DNA from: HGM20899 sp964615195 | Lineage (GTDB): Bacteria; Pseudomonadota; Gammaproteobacteria; Enterobacterales; Succinivibrionaceae | Assembly (NCBI GenBank): GCA_964615195.1 | Contig: CAZTNG010000019.1 | Coordinates: 1 to 27,168 of the forward strand | Direction: 5' to 3' | Length of the DNA stretch: 27,168 nt | Shown: positions 8,528-16,790 of the stretch, in pieces | Layout: each line of letters opens with the position of its first letter | How positions within the stretch are numbered: the stretch's first letter is position 1 | Notes under the pieces: model-generated | What the model saw: the letters and a program-made list of their open reading frames with translations, nothing else | Told to the model about the DNA's origin: nothing | The model's database searches: none | Position numbers and translations under genes: made by a program

Positions 8528-8551
8528 GTGTAATTACACATGTAAATTACA
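8528..8551. promoter_or_regulatory. Tandem palindromes, operator-like
   Basis: A perfect 12-bp palindrome GTGTAATTACAC (8528-8539) is followed one base later by a second near-palindrome TGTAAATTACA (8541-8551). Paired TGTAA/TTACA half-sites look like a binding site for a dimeric regulator. No gene starts nearby, so the target is unknown. Confidence 0.35.
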
Positions 8552-8766
8552 GTGTAAATATTTTTTATAAAAATAAAAAGGGGGATTAACTATCTATTAT
8601 TTAGTTATGCAATGTTTAACTCTAGCAAAATTATTTTGCATTCACTATGCAATATTCATTTAAACAAATACAAAGTCTATAGCGCCCTGCTATGGCTACG
8701 CCAATATAAAACTAGGATAAGTGTATAGGTACATATATAGGTAGATAACGTTTAAAGAATTGGAAC

Positions 8767-8793
8767 AAAAAAATCCCCTTGGAATACAAGGGG
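8767..8793 (-). terminator. Rho-independent terminator of zapC
   Basis: On the minus strand CCCCTTG and CAAGGGG (plus 8775-8793) form a perfect 7-bp GC-rich stem with a 5-nt loop, followed by A then seven T residues. It lies just past the zapC stop codon. Confidence 0.88.
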
Positions 8794-8806
8794 AACAAAG
8801 ACTAGC

Positions 8807-9397
8807 CTAAGCTATATTGAGAGTTTGTAAAATTGTTCTATTGAGGCAGGAAATTGATAACGTCTTATCATTACTAATATGTACGCATGAACCAGCTTTC
8901 ATTAAAAATGAACCATCTAGGTTCAGAGTTTCATTGCTGATTAAAATGCCATAACAACTAGCTTCGTCTGCATCAACGATTAAAAGATTGCCCTCTTGGG
9001 CTTTACCATTCACACCACGATATTCAGTTGCAATAATAACAACTTCACCTTCTTCGTGAGATCTTGATTTGCCAGTACTCTGGAACCAATCATCAGCTAG
9101 CGCATGATTTTTATGGAAACGTCTCATTGCTGTTGCTTTTAACGCCCACATCATACGATCTGAATCACCAGGTACTATATCTGACAATCTTTCATAGAAA
9201 TTTAAAAAAGAATCCACGTCCTCTTGAGTAAAAGGATTATGAGGTTTAACAGCTTCATTACAAAGCATTTGAATAGCAAAATCAGTGCTGCCTTCATATT
9301 GAGCACCTGTATTTGTAATTACAGTAACATTGAGAGTTTTTGATTTCTCACAATACTTCCAACTCCAATTACTATTTTTTATCATGCTCTCTGACAT
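8807..9397 (-). CDS. zapC: Cell division protein ZapC
   Basis: ZapC is a cytoplasmic FtsZ-associated protein that promotes protofilament bundling at the division ring. At 196 residues it is slightly longer than the 180 residues of E. coli ZapC. Family resemblance is seen in the N-terminal W-x-W-x-Y segment (NWSWKY, about 10-15), in the central region with a basic RRFHKN stretch before DDWF, and in the C-terminal beta domain with NLLIVDADEASC and the ending KAGSCVHISNDKTLSI. In E. coli zapC also lies next to pyrD, which strongly supports the call. The ATG at 9397 starts one base after a terminator T-tract; its weak AAGG ribosome-binding site is 12 nt upstream in the hairpin. A second ATG at 9385 is possible but has a poorly spaced ribosome-binding site. 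Confidence 0.85.
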   Translation of the reverse strand: MSESMIKNSNWSWKYCEKSKTLNVTVITNTGAQYEGSTDFAIQMLCNEAVKPHNPFTQEDVDSFLNFYERLSDIVPGDSDRMMWALKATAMRRFHKNHALADDWFQSTGKSRSHEEGEVVIIATEYRGVNGKAQEGNLLIVDADEASCYGILISNETLNLDGSFLMKAGSCVHISNDKTLSISCLNRTILQTLNIA

Positions 9398-9435
9398 AAA
9401 AAAACTCTGCCTTAGTTAAACCATAGACAGAGTTT
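9398..9435 (-). terminator. pyrD terminator overlapping the zapC translation start region
   Basis: On the minus strand AAACTCTGTCT and AGGCAGAGTTT (plus 9402-9435) form an 11-bp stem with one G-U pair and a 12-nt loop, then a run of T residues that ends one base pair before the zapC ATG. The downstream arm contains the only ribosome-binding-site-like sequence (AAGG/GGCAGAG) of zapC, so the same hairpin could control both readthrough and zapC translation. Confidence 0.75.
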
Positions 9436-9496
9436 AAATTTAAATTAAATTTAATACAAGATAATTTAATGTTTATTTATTTAATTTTTTAAATAA

Positions 9497-10522
9497 TTAA
9501 ATATATTTCACAATTTCTTTAATTAAATTAGGTCCTTTATATATAAAACCACTATAAATTTGAATAAGGGATGCTCCATTTTCTAATTTAGATTTAGCAG
9601 TTAATGGAGAATCTATTCCACCTACTCCAATAATTGGAATACGACCTGCAATAATTTTATTAATCTTTTTAAGTACTAAAGTACTAATCTCAAATTCAGG
9701 CTTACCACTTAAACCACCAGCTTCAGTAACATGAGGCATGTCTCTAATCATTTCTCTTTCTAAAGTGGTGTTTGTCGCAATAATGCCATCAACATTATTT
9801 TCTAAAAATATTGAGCATATATTCTCAATCTCTTCATCGTTTAAATCAGGTGCAATTTTAATAGCAATAGGAACATACTTATTATGAAGCTTTGTAAGCT
9901 CTGATTGACGAGCCTTTAAAGCCTTAACCAAATCTTCAAGAGCTGTACCTAATTGCAATGTACGCAAATTTGGAGTGTTTGGTGAAGAAATATTTACTGT
10001 TATATATGAAGCAAACTGATACACCCTATCTAAGCAATAAATATAATCGTTAATACTATCTTCTATTGGAGTTACTTTATTTTTACCAATATTAACCCCT
10101 AGAATACCCTTATAACGACTTTTCTTAATATTCTCTACTAGGTTATCTACACCTTTATTATTAAACCCCATTCTGTTAATAATACCTTCTGCAGGAATTA
10201 CTCTAAACAGGCGTGGTTTATCATTTCCTGGCTGAGGCTTTGGTGTTACTGTTCCAACCTCAATAAAACCGAATCCTAATGCAGCAAACGCATCTATAGC
10301 TTCGCCATCCTTATCTAGTCCAGCTGCAAGTCCTACAGGATTCGGAAAATCTAACCCCATAACCTTGCAAGGACGACTTGCAACCTTTTGCGAAATAAAA
10401 CTAGTGAGTAATTGATTTTTACCCATAAAGCGCATCATGCCCATAGTCATATTATGAGCTTGTTCAGGATCTAGTTTAAAAATACATGGTCTTAACAGAC
10501 CCTCATACATAGAATAGAACAT
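9497..10522 (-). CDS. pyrD: Dihydroorotate dehydrogenase (quinone), class 2
   Basis: PyrD oxidises dihydroorotate to orotate in pyrimidine synthesis, passing electrons through FMN to membrane quinone. At 341 residues it is close to the 336 of E. coli. The N-terminal amphipathic segment (1-45) is the quinone-tunnel extension of class 2. FMN/substrate motifs include GLAAGLDKDGE (64-74), GTVTPKPQPGN (90-100), NRMGFNN (116-122) and NIGKNK (144-149). The catalytic serine is S180 in NISSPNT (177-183); a serine rather than cysteine there marks class 2. AGAGGAA precedes the ATG. It lies 35 bp after the DUF2835 gene and is probably cotranscribed with pepN. Confidence 0.97.
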   Translation of the reverse strand: MFYSMYEGLLRPCIFKLDPEQAHNMTMGMMRFMGKNQLLTSFISQKVASRPCKVMGLDFPNPVGLAAGLDKDGEAIDAFAALGFGFIEVGTVTPKPQPGNDKPRLFRVIPAEGIINRMGFNNKGVDNLVENIKKSRYKGILGVNIGKNKVTPIEDSINDYIYCLDRVYQFASYITVNISSPNTPNLRTLQLGTALEDLVKALKARQSELTKLHNKYVPIAIKIAPDLNDEEIENICSIFLENNVDGIIATNTTLEREMIRDMPHVTEAGGLSGKPEFEISTLVLKKINKIIAGRIPIIGVGGIDSPLTAKSKLENGASLIQIYSGFIYKGPNLIKEIVKYI

Positions 10523-10557
10523 AATTATTCCTCTTAAATGGGGATGTAAATAAGCCT

Positions 10558-10782
10558 TTAGCTTATCCTTGCTAGGCTCAACATTCGATTATTATCGTCA
10601 AGTAGCATCTTAAATCTACCACTGATACCAGATCTACTAGTAAAAGGCCTAAAATGCTGTGCATTTAGCTCTACACGCAATCCTGTATCACTTAGCACCA
10701 TTACTCTCTTAATGGTGCCATTATATATTCCTAAAACTTCATCTGCACTAAGCTGTACAGAAAAATATAATTCTCTTGCCAT
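10558..10782 (-). CDS. DUF2835 family protein
   Basis: A 74-residue protein matching the gammaproteobacterial DUF2835 family: an N-terminal EL-Y-FS-V-LS strand, a central GTIKRVMVLSDTGLRVELNA segment and the conserved HFRPFTSRSGI-GRF block (43-57). The function of the family is unknown. It is short, soluble and probably all-beta with a C-terminal helix or tail. The start is 7 bp after the pepN stop codon and pyrD begins 35 bp downstream, so it is the middle gene of a pepN-DUF2835-pyrD operon. The ribosome-binding site is weak, suggesting translational coupling to pepN. Confidence 0.88.
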   Translation of the reverse strand: MARELYFSVQLSADEVLGIYNGTIKRVMVLSDTGLRVELNAQHFRPFTSRSGISGRFKMLLDDNNRMLSLARIS

Positions 10783-10789
10783 TTACTTA

Positions 10790-13441
10790 CTATTGATTTA
10801 AAGCCTTATCAATCTTTTCAAACAAGGAAACACTTAAATTATCTAATTTAAGAAGCTTATTAAAACATTCTGTAATAAGAGCCCTACGCTTTGCGTCAAA
10901 ACGCTTTAAGTTAATCATAGGTGTCATAATTCTTGCTGCTACATGAGGATTACTTGTATTTAACTCCATTAGTATTTGAGTTAAAAATTCATAACCACTA
11001 CCATCTAGTGCATGAAAACATAACGGATTAGTCATAACAAAGTTACCAACTAATGCTCTAACACGATTAGGATTATTTAAATCAAAGCATTTATGCTTCA
11101 TTAAGTTCTTTACACGATCTAGAGTATCATTTAATGGAGCTGAGCTTATTGCACGGAAATAGTTATCAAAAACTAATCCATTATTCTGCCACTTTTGTTC
11201 ATAATCAGCTAAAATCTCATGCTGACAATTTAAGCCTTGGCTACAAGCTATATTCATTGCTGTAAGAGTATCAGTCATATTATCCGCTAAACGGTATACG
11301 TTAAGTACAATCTTATCTGCTTGCTTATTATCACAAGCAAGAACTAGAGCATTGATATAATAATCCATCGCTACAGACATTAACGCTCTTTGCCCCATTT
11401 GTTCATCATTACATTCATATGAACTCTTGGATTCTACACGCTTTTCAAATGTAGCAAATTCCTTTTGGAAAAGAAGCTCAAACTCATCCATTAAACTTAC
11501 ACTTAAACTATTAAATAAACATGTACGAGCTTTACCAATTGCATCTATATCAATTACATTAAATAACTCCATTAAAGTATTTACTGTAGGTAGTTTTAAT
11601 AGGAAAGCCACAAAACGCTTATCCATATCACAACCTAAGATATAATCAAAGGCACTAATAATTGCTAAAGGTTCTTCTACAGGAAGCCCTCTTTGCAAAT
11701 TCTCAGCATTAACCATTACATAATTATTTACTAGGTTTTGCATTGCATCAAAACGAACTAATGGATCTTTTGCAAATTTAAGTAAAGTAATAAGCTCTGC
11801 TTCTGTATAAGGATATTCGACCTTAACAGGAGCACTAAAATTTTGCATAAGAGCAACGATTGGCATTGAAGGAACATCTGAAAAGGTCCAAACCTCTTCA
11901 TTAGCAGTTAAAAGCTGTACTTCATTTAGTTCCTTGCCATCACGTTTTAATGGTATTACATCTCCATTATTTGTATATAAAGCCATGCTTACAGGAATAA
12001 CAAATGGTTCCTTATTCTTTTGATTTGGAGTCTCTGGTGTATGTTGAGAAATAGCTAATTTCGCTGTTTTTGTGGCTTGATCATAGCTCATATTTGCTGT
12101 AACAACAGGAGTACCTGATTGGCAATACCAGTTTCTAAATTGTTTTAAATCTATATTAGAAGCATCTTCCATTGCACTTACGAAATCCTCGCAAGTAACA
12201 GCTTTACCATCATGACGTTCAAAATATAGTTTCATGCCTTTTTGGAATAATTCTTCACCTAAAATTGTGTGAATCATTCTAATAACTTCAGCACCTTTAT
12301 CGTAAACAGTAACAGAATAAAAGTTATTCATTTCCATTACAAAATCAGGACGAATTGGATGCGCCATTGGACCCGAGTCCTCTGCAAATTGAGGACCTCT
12401 TATTACTTTAACTGCCTTAATTCTTTCAATCGGACGACAGCCTAGATCACTTGAAAATTCTTGATCTCTAAATACTGTTAGGCCTTCCTTTAAACTAAGT
12501 TGAAACCAATCACGACAAGTTACACGATCACCTGTCCAATTGTGAAAATACTCATGACCAATAACTGATAAAACATTTTCAATATCAGTATCGGTTGCAC
12601 TTTCAGCATCCGCTAGCACAAATTTTGAGTTAAAAATATTTAACCCTTTGTTCTCCATTGCACCTGCATTAAAGAAATCTACGGCAACAACCATAAATCT
12701 GTTTAAGTCATACTGTAATCCGAAACGTGATTCATCCCAAGCCATAGCCTTAAGAATAGAATCTAAAGCAATTGTGCCACGTTCTCTTTGACCTTTATCT
12801 ACATAAAGATGCACATCAACCTTGCGACCAGAAGATGTTGTAAAATCTGCCTGAAGATCATCAAAATCACCAGCTACCAATGCAAAAAGATAACTTGGTT
12901 TTGGAAACGGATCTTGCCAACTAACTATACGCTTTCCATCTTTAACTTCGTCAGAAATACAATTACCATTAGAAAGCATGCAATGATAAGCACCTTCGTT
13001 AGCGATTATATGTGTAGTATATTTTGCTAAAACATCAGATCTATCTAAAAAGAATGTTATACGACGAAAACCCTCTGGCTCACACTGCGTACAAAACTTG
13101 CCATCAGATACATACAAACCCATTAAGGCTGAATTTTCTGATGGAGATATTTCTGTAACAATAACAATTTCAAAACTATCTGGAACATGACTTAAGGTAA
13201 GCGAGTTTGCAGTTTCAGTGTATGCTACTTCAGCACCATTTACAGTCACACTCCTTAACTTAAGCTCTTCACCGGCAAGTACTAATGGTAAAGATTTATC
13301 ATCTGTTAATCTCACAACTTGACTTCTTGCAGTTACTACAGTTTTTTTCATATCTAATTCAAATGTTAAATCTATATCTGTAACTGTAAATTCTGGGCTT
13401 TTATAGTCTAGTCTTCTTTTTTCTTGACGAATATTATCCAT
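10790..13441 (-). CDS. pepN: Aminopeptidase N (M1 family)
   Basis: A cytoplasmic zinc aminopeptidase that removes N-terminal residues from peptides. With the start at 13441 it has 883 residues, against 870 in E. coli. The exopeptidase motif GAMEN is at 260-264; the zinc site HEYFH is at 296-300 with the third ligand E319 in LKEGLTVF, within a residue of the E. coli numbering. The N-terminal DIDLTFELD and KTVVTARSQ also follow E. coli. An upstream in-frame ATG at 13450 would add three residues but abuts the AAGG; the ATG at 13441 has it at 9-nt spacing and aligns with E. coli, so I chose it. A TATAAT-like -10 (plus 13481-13486, minus strand) lies about 40 bp upstream. Confidence 0.97.
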   Translation of the reverse strand: MDNIRQEKRRLDYKSPEFTVTDIDLTFELDMKKTVVTARSQVVRLTDDKSLPLVLAGEELKLRSVTVNGAEVAYTETANSLTLSHVPDSFEIVIVTEISPSENSALMGLYVSDGKFCTQCEPEGFRRITFFLDRSDVLAKYTTHIIANEGAYHCMLSNGNCISDEVKDGKRIVSWQDPFPKPSYLFALVAGDFDDLQADFTTSSGRKVDVHLYVDKGQRERGTIALDSILKAMAWDESRFGLQYDLNRFMVVAVDFFNAGAMENKGLNIFNSKFVLADAESATDTDIENVLSVIGHEYFHNWTGDRVTCRDWFQLSLKEGLTVFRDQEFSSDLGCRPIERIKAVKVIRGPQFAEDSGPMAHPIRPDFVMEMNNFYSVTVYDKGAEVIRMIHTILGEELFQKGMKLYFERHDGKAVTCEDFVSAMEDASNIDLKQFRNWYCQSGTPVVTANMSYDQATKTAKLAISQHTPETPNQKNKEPFVIPVSMALYTNNGDVIPLKRDGKELNEVQLLTANEEVWTFSDVPSMPIVALMQNFSAPVKVEYPYTEAELITLLKFAKDPLVRFDAMQNLVNNYVMVNAENLQRGLPVEEPLAIISAFDYILGCDMDKRFVAFLLKLPTVNTLMELFNVIDIDAIGKARTCLFNSLSVSLMDEFELLFQKEFATFEKRVESKSSYECNDEQMGQRALMSVAMDYYINALVLACDNKQADKIVLNVYRLADNMTDTLTAMNIACSQGLNCQHEILADYEQKWQNNGLVFDNYFRAISSAPLNDTLDRVKNLMKHKCFDLNNPNRVRALVGNFVMTNPLCFHALDGSGYEFLTQILMELNTSNPHVAARIMTPMINLKRFDAKRRALITECFNKLLKLDNLSVSLFEKIDKALNQ

Positions 13442-13738
13442 TTTTAGCATCCTTAAATAGCGAAATATATACCATTACTGATTATATCACTACTTGATCA
13501 ATATCTCAGAATTTTTAAACCGTTAAAATTAAATGTTTCCATTATTTACACATACAAATTGTGTTAAAATGATCACATTATTTACTTAAGCTTAAATCTT
13601 TAATTTGGTGACTTCATAACTTAAGTAAATTCAAAGCAAAATAATGCTTAAAATGATATTAAAAGTCATAATACAATACCAATTTTGTTAAAATTTTTCT
13701 AATATCACAGCTTTACATTAAATTTAGGCTCAATAATC
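13442..13738. promoter_or_regulatory. Divergent pepN / kinase promoter region with CRP-like site and inverted repeat
   Basis: About 300 bp between divergent genes. A minus-strand -10 TATAAT for pepN is at 13481-13486. A CRP-like site TGTTA-N6-TCACA is at 13562-13577 (one mismatch to TGTGA-N6-TCACA). A perfect 11-bp inverted repeat, ATTTACTTAAG (13580-13590) and CTTAAGTAAAT (13620-13630), surrounds 29 bases and could fold in the kinase leader or bind a dimeric regulator. Confidence 0.5.
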
Positions 13739-14569
13739 ATGATAAATGAAAGCAAAAATAAACAATTACTTCTAATTAATGACCTAGCAGGCTATGGTAA
13801 AGTAGCCTTATCTGTAATGTTACCTATTCTGTCTCATATGGGACATCACCTATACAATCTTCCTACAGCAATAATTTCAAATACTCTAGATTATGGTCAA
13901 TTTAATATTTTAGAAACAACTGATCATATGGAAAAAACTTTAAAAATATGGGATAACCTTAAGTTTTCATTCGATGCAATTGCTACAGGTTTTATAGCAT
14001 CAGAGAAACAACAACAACTTATCGAAACTTACTGTAAAAGAGAAACACAAAAAGGAGTATTACTTTTTGTTGATCCTATTATGGCTGATGATGGCAAACT
14101 TTATAATGGCGTACCTAAGGAAACTATTGCAAGCATGAAACGCATGATTTCTGTTGCAGATTATATAGTTCCTAATTATACAGAAGCAGCCTTCCTTACT
14201 GATACTCCATATAATGAACAAGGTATCAATAAAAAAGACTCTCAAATAATGATCGACAAACTTAGAAAGTTAGGTGCTAAATCGGTAATTATTACTAGTG
14301 CTATTGTTGATGGAGAAAATGTTGTTATTGGCTACGATCATATTAAAGATATAAACTTTTCAATACCTTTTGAAAAATTACCTACTCGTTTTGTGGGTAC
14401 GGGAGACATTTTTTCTGCAATATTAATTGGTAGAATTTTAGATGGAAAAACTCTTGAAACCAGCACAAAATCCGCGATGGATATTGTTAAACAACTTATA
14501 GCTTTAAATTTTAATAATTCTGATAAATATAAAGGCATTCCTATTGAAAGCCATCTAGATTTAATTTAA
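13739..14569 (+). CDS. Pyridoxamine/pyridoxal kinase-like protein (ribokinase superfamily)
   Basis: Predicted to phosphorylate pyridoxamine or pyridoxal for PLP salvage, 276 residues. The N-terminal NDLAGYGKVALSVMLPILS (14-32) and LPTAIIS (41-47) resemble the pyridoxamine kinases annotated in Firmicutes rather than E. coli PdxK/PdxY. The kinase core is clear: FVDPIMADDGKLYNG (110-124) and the catalytic GTGD motif with D223 (220-223). A thiamine-type hydroxymethylpyrimidine kinase is a less likely alternative. The ATG at 13739 has only a distant AGG upstream. It is a single-gene unit divergent from pepN, ending before a long inverted repeat. The Firmicutes-like sequence suggests horizontal acquisition. 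Confidence 0.78.
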   Translation: MINESKNKQLLLINDLAGYGKVALSVMLPILSHMGHHLYNLPTAIISNTLDYGQFNILETTDHMEKTLKIWDNLKFSFDAIATGFIASEKQQQLIETYCKRETQKGVLLFVDPIMADDGKLYNGVPKETIASMKRMISVADYIVPNYTEAAFLTDTPYNEQGINKKDSQIMIDKLRKLGAKSVIITSAIVDGENVVIGYDHIKDINFSIPFEKLPTRFVGTGDIFSAILIGRILDGKTLETSTKSAMDIVKQLIALNFNNSDKYKGIPIESHLDLI

Positions 14570-14662
14570 GAGTAAATAATTAGTATTAAAAATATTCCGT
14601 ATAACAATTTTATTGTTTTAAATATAGATATTAGAAACAATTTACAATAAATGCCAAGAATT

Positions 14663-14698
14663 AATTAGGATTTTCTCATCTACAAGAAAATCCTAATT
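14663..14698. terminator. Perfect 14-bp inverted repeat, probable bidirectional terminator
   Basis: AATTAGGATTTTCT (14663-14676) and AGAAAATCCTAATT (14685-14698) form a perfect 14-bp stem with an 8-nt loop. It sits between the kinase gene and the convergent transglutaminase gene. Neither side has a strong T-tract, so termination may be weak or the element may protect 3' ends. Confidence 0.6.
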
Positions 14699-14825
14699 GT
14701 TACACTAAAACTTAAGCAGATCTACGTATAAAATACATTTTGCGATAACTGACATTTCAAAAATATAGTAAATATCTGTATTTAACGTTTTTATATTCTT
14801 TAGTTTTATTTATATAAAATTAATT

Positions 14826-14857
14826 AAAAAAACCTTACTTCTTGTATTTAATACAAG
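14826..14857 (-). terminator. Possible terminator of the MoxR-DUF58-transglutaminase operon
   Basis: CTTGTATT and AATACAAG (14841-14857) pair perfectly around one base within the last codons of the transglutaminase gene. On the minus strand a run of seven T residues (plus 14826-14832) follows after an 8-nt gap. The one-base loop and the gap make this imperfect. Confidence 0.35.
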
Positions 14858-16790
14858 CTATAATTTTTATACTCTCTATTTTCTTCTTTTTTAATTCCAC
14901 TATGAGAGCATTCTTCTCTTGCAATGTAAGCTTAGCATAATGAACTTTTGTAAAAATTTTTATAAACTCCATAAGCTTTTGCTGTAATTCTCTATATGGA
15001 ATTCTGTTAACAAAAGTTTCTAAGCTTTCTCCATTTTTAAGATAAATACCATGACATTTAAGTTTTGATAAAATTTTAAATAACAATATTATTTCGATAT
15101 CTTTAGGCTTTTTGTTATTATAATTAACAATTTTTAGGGAAATTATTGCACTTGCAATTAGCCCTAAAATGATTAAAACAATTGTTCCTATTTTTTTAGA
15201 CATAAAAATGTCTTTTTGAAAAGAATCATTAAAGTTGATAACCCATAGGCTCCAATGATAATCTAAAAACTCACTAACTGTTGAAAAAATACCCTTTATA
15301 TCAAAAACAGACAAAATATTATCTTCACCTTGTTGAGCTCCCAAAGTTCCTTCTGATAATCCGGATGATACTAAAGCTGTCGGATCTAAACGTTGCCACC
15401 TACCATTGAAATAAGCTTCAGTCCATGCGTGCGCATCATAAGAACGTAAAATGACATATTCTCCATTAATTTTACCACCTAAATAACCACCTACGACCCT
15501 AGAAGGAATACCTGCCATGCGTAACATTATTGCTAAGGCTTGAGCATAATGCCCACAAAAACCCGCCTTCTTTGTAAATAATAATTCATCAGTACTATTA
15601 CTAGAGAACTTACCAGGATTTAGTGTATAAACAAAGCCATCCCTAAAAACATCCAATAAACGTTCAACAAGCTCTGCATTACTAGTGGTAGACTTTTTTA
15701 AATTATTTACTAATTCTCGAGTTTTAGGGTTACCTTTTAATGGTACAAATAATAATTCTCTTAAATAATTTCCACTTGGAGCTGGTTCTGCTAAATTATC
15801 ACCAACAAATATAAAATCAAACGCAGATCTCGTTGAAAATGGCTCACGAGCAGTATAGGTTCCACCAGTTAAATAATAAATACTACGATCATCAGAGGAG
15901 CTAAACCTAAGAGTTGGAACAAAAGCCGTTCCAGTTGCTTCAGTCATAACTCTGTAACTTAAACCATTTATATTTGCAATAGGTCTACGTAATTCATCTT
16001 GTGGTCGGTATCTATAACGTAAATTTGCAATATAAGACCTTGTTTCTTGGCTTTGATACCACCTATAACCAGTAAAATGTTCATATACAACAGCTTGAAA
16101 ATATCTAGTTTTAGGTATTTCACCCATAAAAATAACTCTTGCTGCTAAATCATCTGTTTTAGCAATATTAGCAACAGAGTCTGGACTAAATTCACCACTA
16201 ACGCCTGTTTCAGCTTTTTTTTGCGCCACACTTTGAGGTAAAGTCCAAATTGTACCTATTCGCGGAAAAGTAATAAATAAAATTAATACTAACGGTAATG
16301 CTGGTAAAATAATCTTTCCTAATAATCGTAGATCAGCGGAAACTGTTGAATGTAAACTTATAGATATAAAAGACCAAACACACAGTACAGGTATTAAAAT
16401 CAGATAAACAGCTATATAGAACTCATAATGAAATATTAACGGAACTGATGCTAAGAAATAAATTGCAATACACTGAATGTAGGCATCTCTACGATTATGA
16501 AATTCCAAAAATTTCAATGCACAACCTAAAATAAGTAAATTTACAGCACAATCGCCCCAATTGCCGCCTAATAATTTAAATCCAATAACAGCGCATATAC
16601 CAAATATTGACAACGTTCTAACTAAGATGCGATTAGGGGTTTTTATTTTATCTATTGCACTAAGAACACGTAAAATTACCGCAACACCTGAAATAACGGA
16701 TGTACCAATTCCCAAATGAGCACCCAACATAATTACTGCACTTAGAAAGACTATACCCATTAAAATTAATGTTTTACCAGAGACTATCAT
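14835..16790 (-). CDS. Membrane transglutaminase-like protein (TgpA type)
   Basis: A 651-residue membrane protein with hydrophobic segments at about 7-45, 56-92 and 106-175, a periplasmic transglutaminase-core domain (about 340-475), and one C-terminal membrane segment (about 534-555) before a basic cytoplasmic tail. The cysteine-protease-like triad is complete: C412 in GFCGHYA, H454 in YDAHAWTEAY and D469 in RLDPTA. The layout is that of TgpA (DUF3488 plus transglutaminase core), a membrane enzyme with an extracytoplasmic active domain. The substrate is unknown. Its ATG overlaps the DUF58 stop as TAATG, so the two are translationally coupled. It is the last gene of a MoxR-DUF58-transglutaminase operon, a widely conserved module. 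Confidence 0.9.
   Translation of the reverse strand: MIVSGKTLILMGIVFLSAVIMLGAHLGIGTSVISGVAVILRVLSAIDKIKTPNRILVRTLSIFGICAVIGFKLLGGNWGDCAVNLLILGCALKFLEFHNRRDAYIQCIAIYFLASVPLIFHYEFYIAVYLILIPVLCVWSFISISLHSTVSADLRLLGKIILPALPLVLILFITFPRIGTIWTLPQSVAQKKAETGVSGEFSPDSVANIAKTDDLAARVIFMGEIPKTRYFQAVVYEHFTGYRWYQSQETRSYIANLRYRYRPQDELRRPIANINGLSYRVMTEATGTAFVPTLRFSSSDDRSIYYLTGGTYTAREPFSTRSAFDFIFVGDNLAEPAPSGNYLRELLFVPLKGNPKTRELVNNLKKSTTSNAELVERLLDVFRDGFVYTLNPGKFSSNSTDELLFTKKAGFCGHYAQALAIMLRMAGIPSRVVGGYLGGKINGEYVILRSYDAHAWTEAYFNGRWQRLDPTALVSSGLSEGTLGAQQGEDNILSVFDIKGIFSTVSEFLDYHWSLWVINFNDSFQKDIFMSKKIGTIVLIILGLIASAIISLKIVNYNNKKPKDIEIILLFKILSKLKCHGIYLKNGESLETFVNRIPYRELQQKLMEFIKIFTKVHYAKLTLQEKNALIVELKKKKIESIKIIACIKYKK

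Larger units (their letters stand above)
6821..8766. other. Roughly 1.95-kb AT-rich island without a convincing gene
   Basis: No open frame of usual gene length exists on either strand. The left part (about 6840-7380) has many more C than G on the plus strand. The right part (about 8080-8560) is extremely AT-rich and full of inverted repeats. On the minus strand, several frames show protein-like stretches interrupted by stops, including two micro-ORFs with ribosome-binding-site-like leaders. The region could be an eroded gene segment, a regulatory or RNA-coding region, or a scar of an excised element. I could not identify a recognisable family, insertion sequence, CRISPR or origin in it. Confidence 0.5.

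Noticed and set aside
8080..8560. Replication origin
   Set aside because: The DNA is AT-rich with repeats, but I found no clear DnaA boxes or origin-associated genes nearby.
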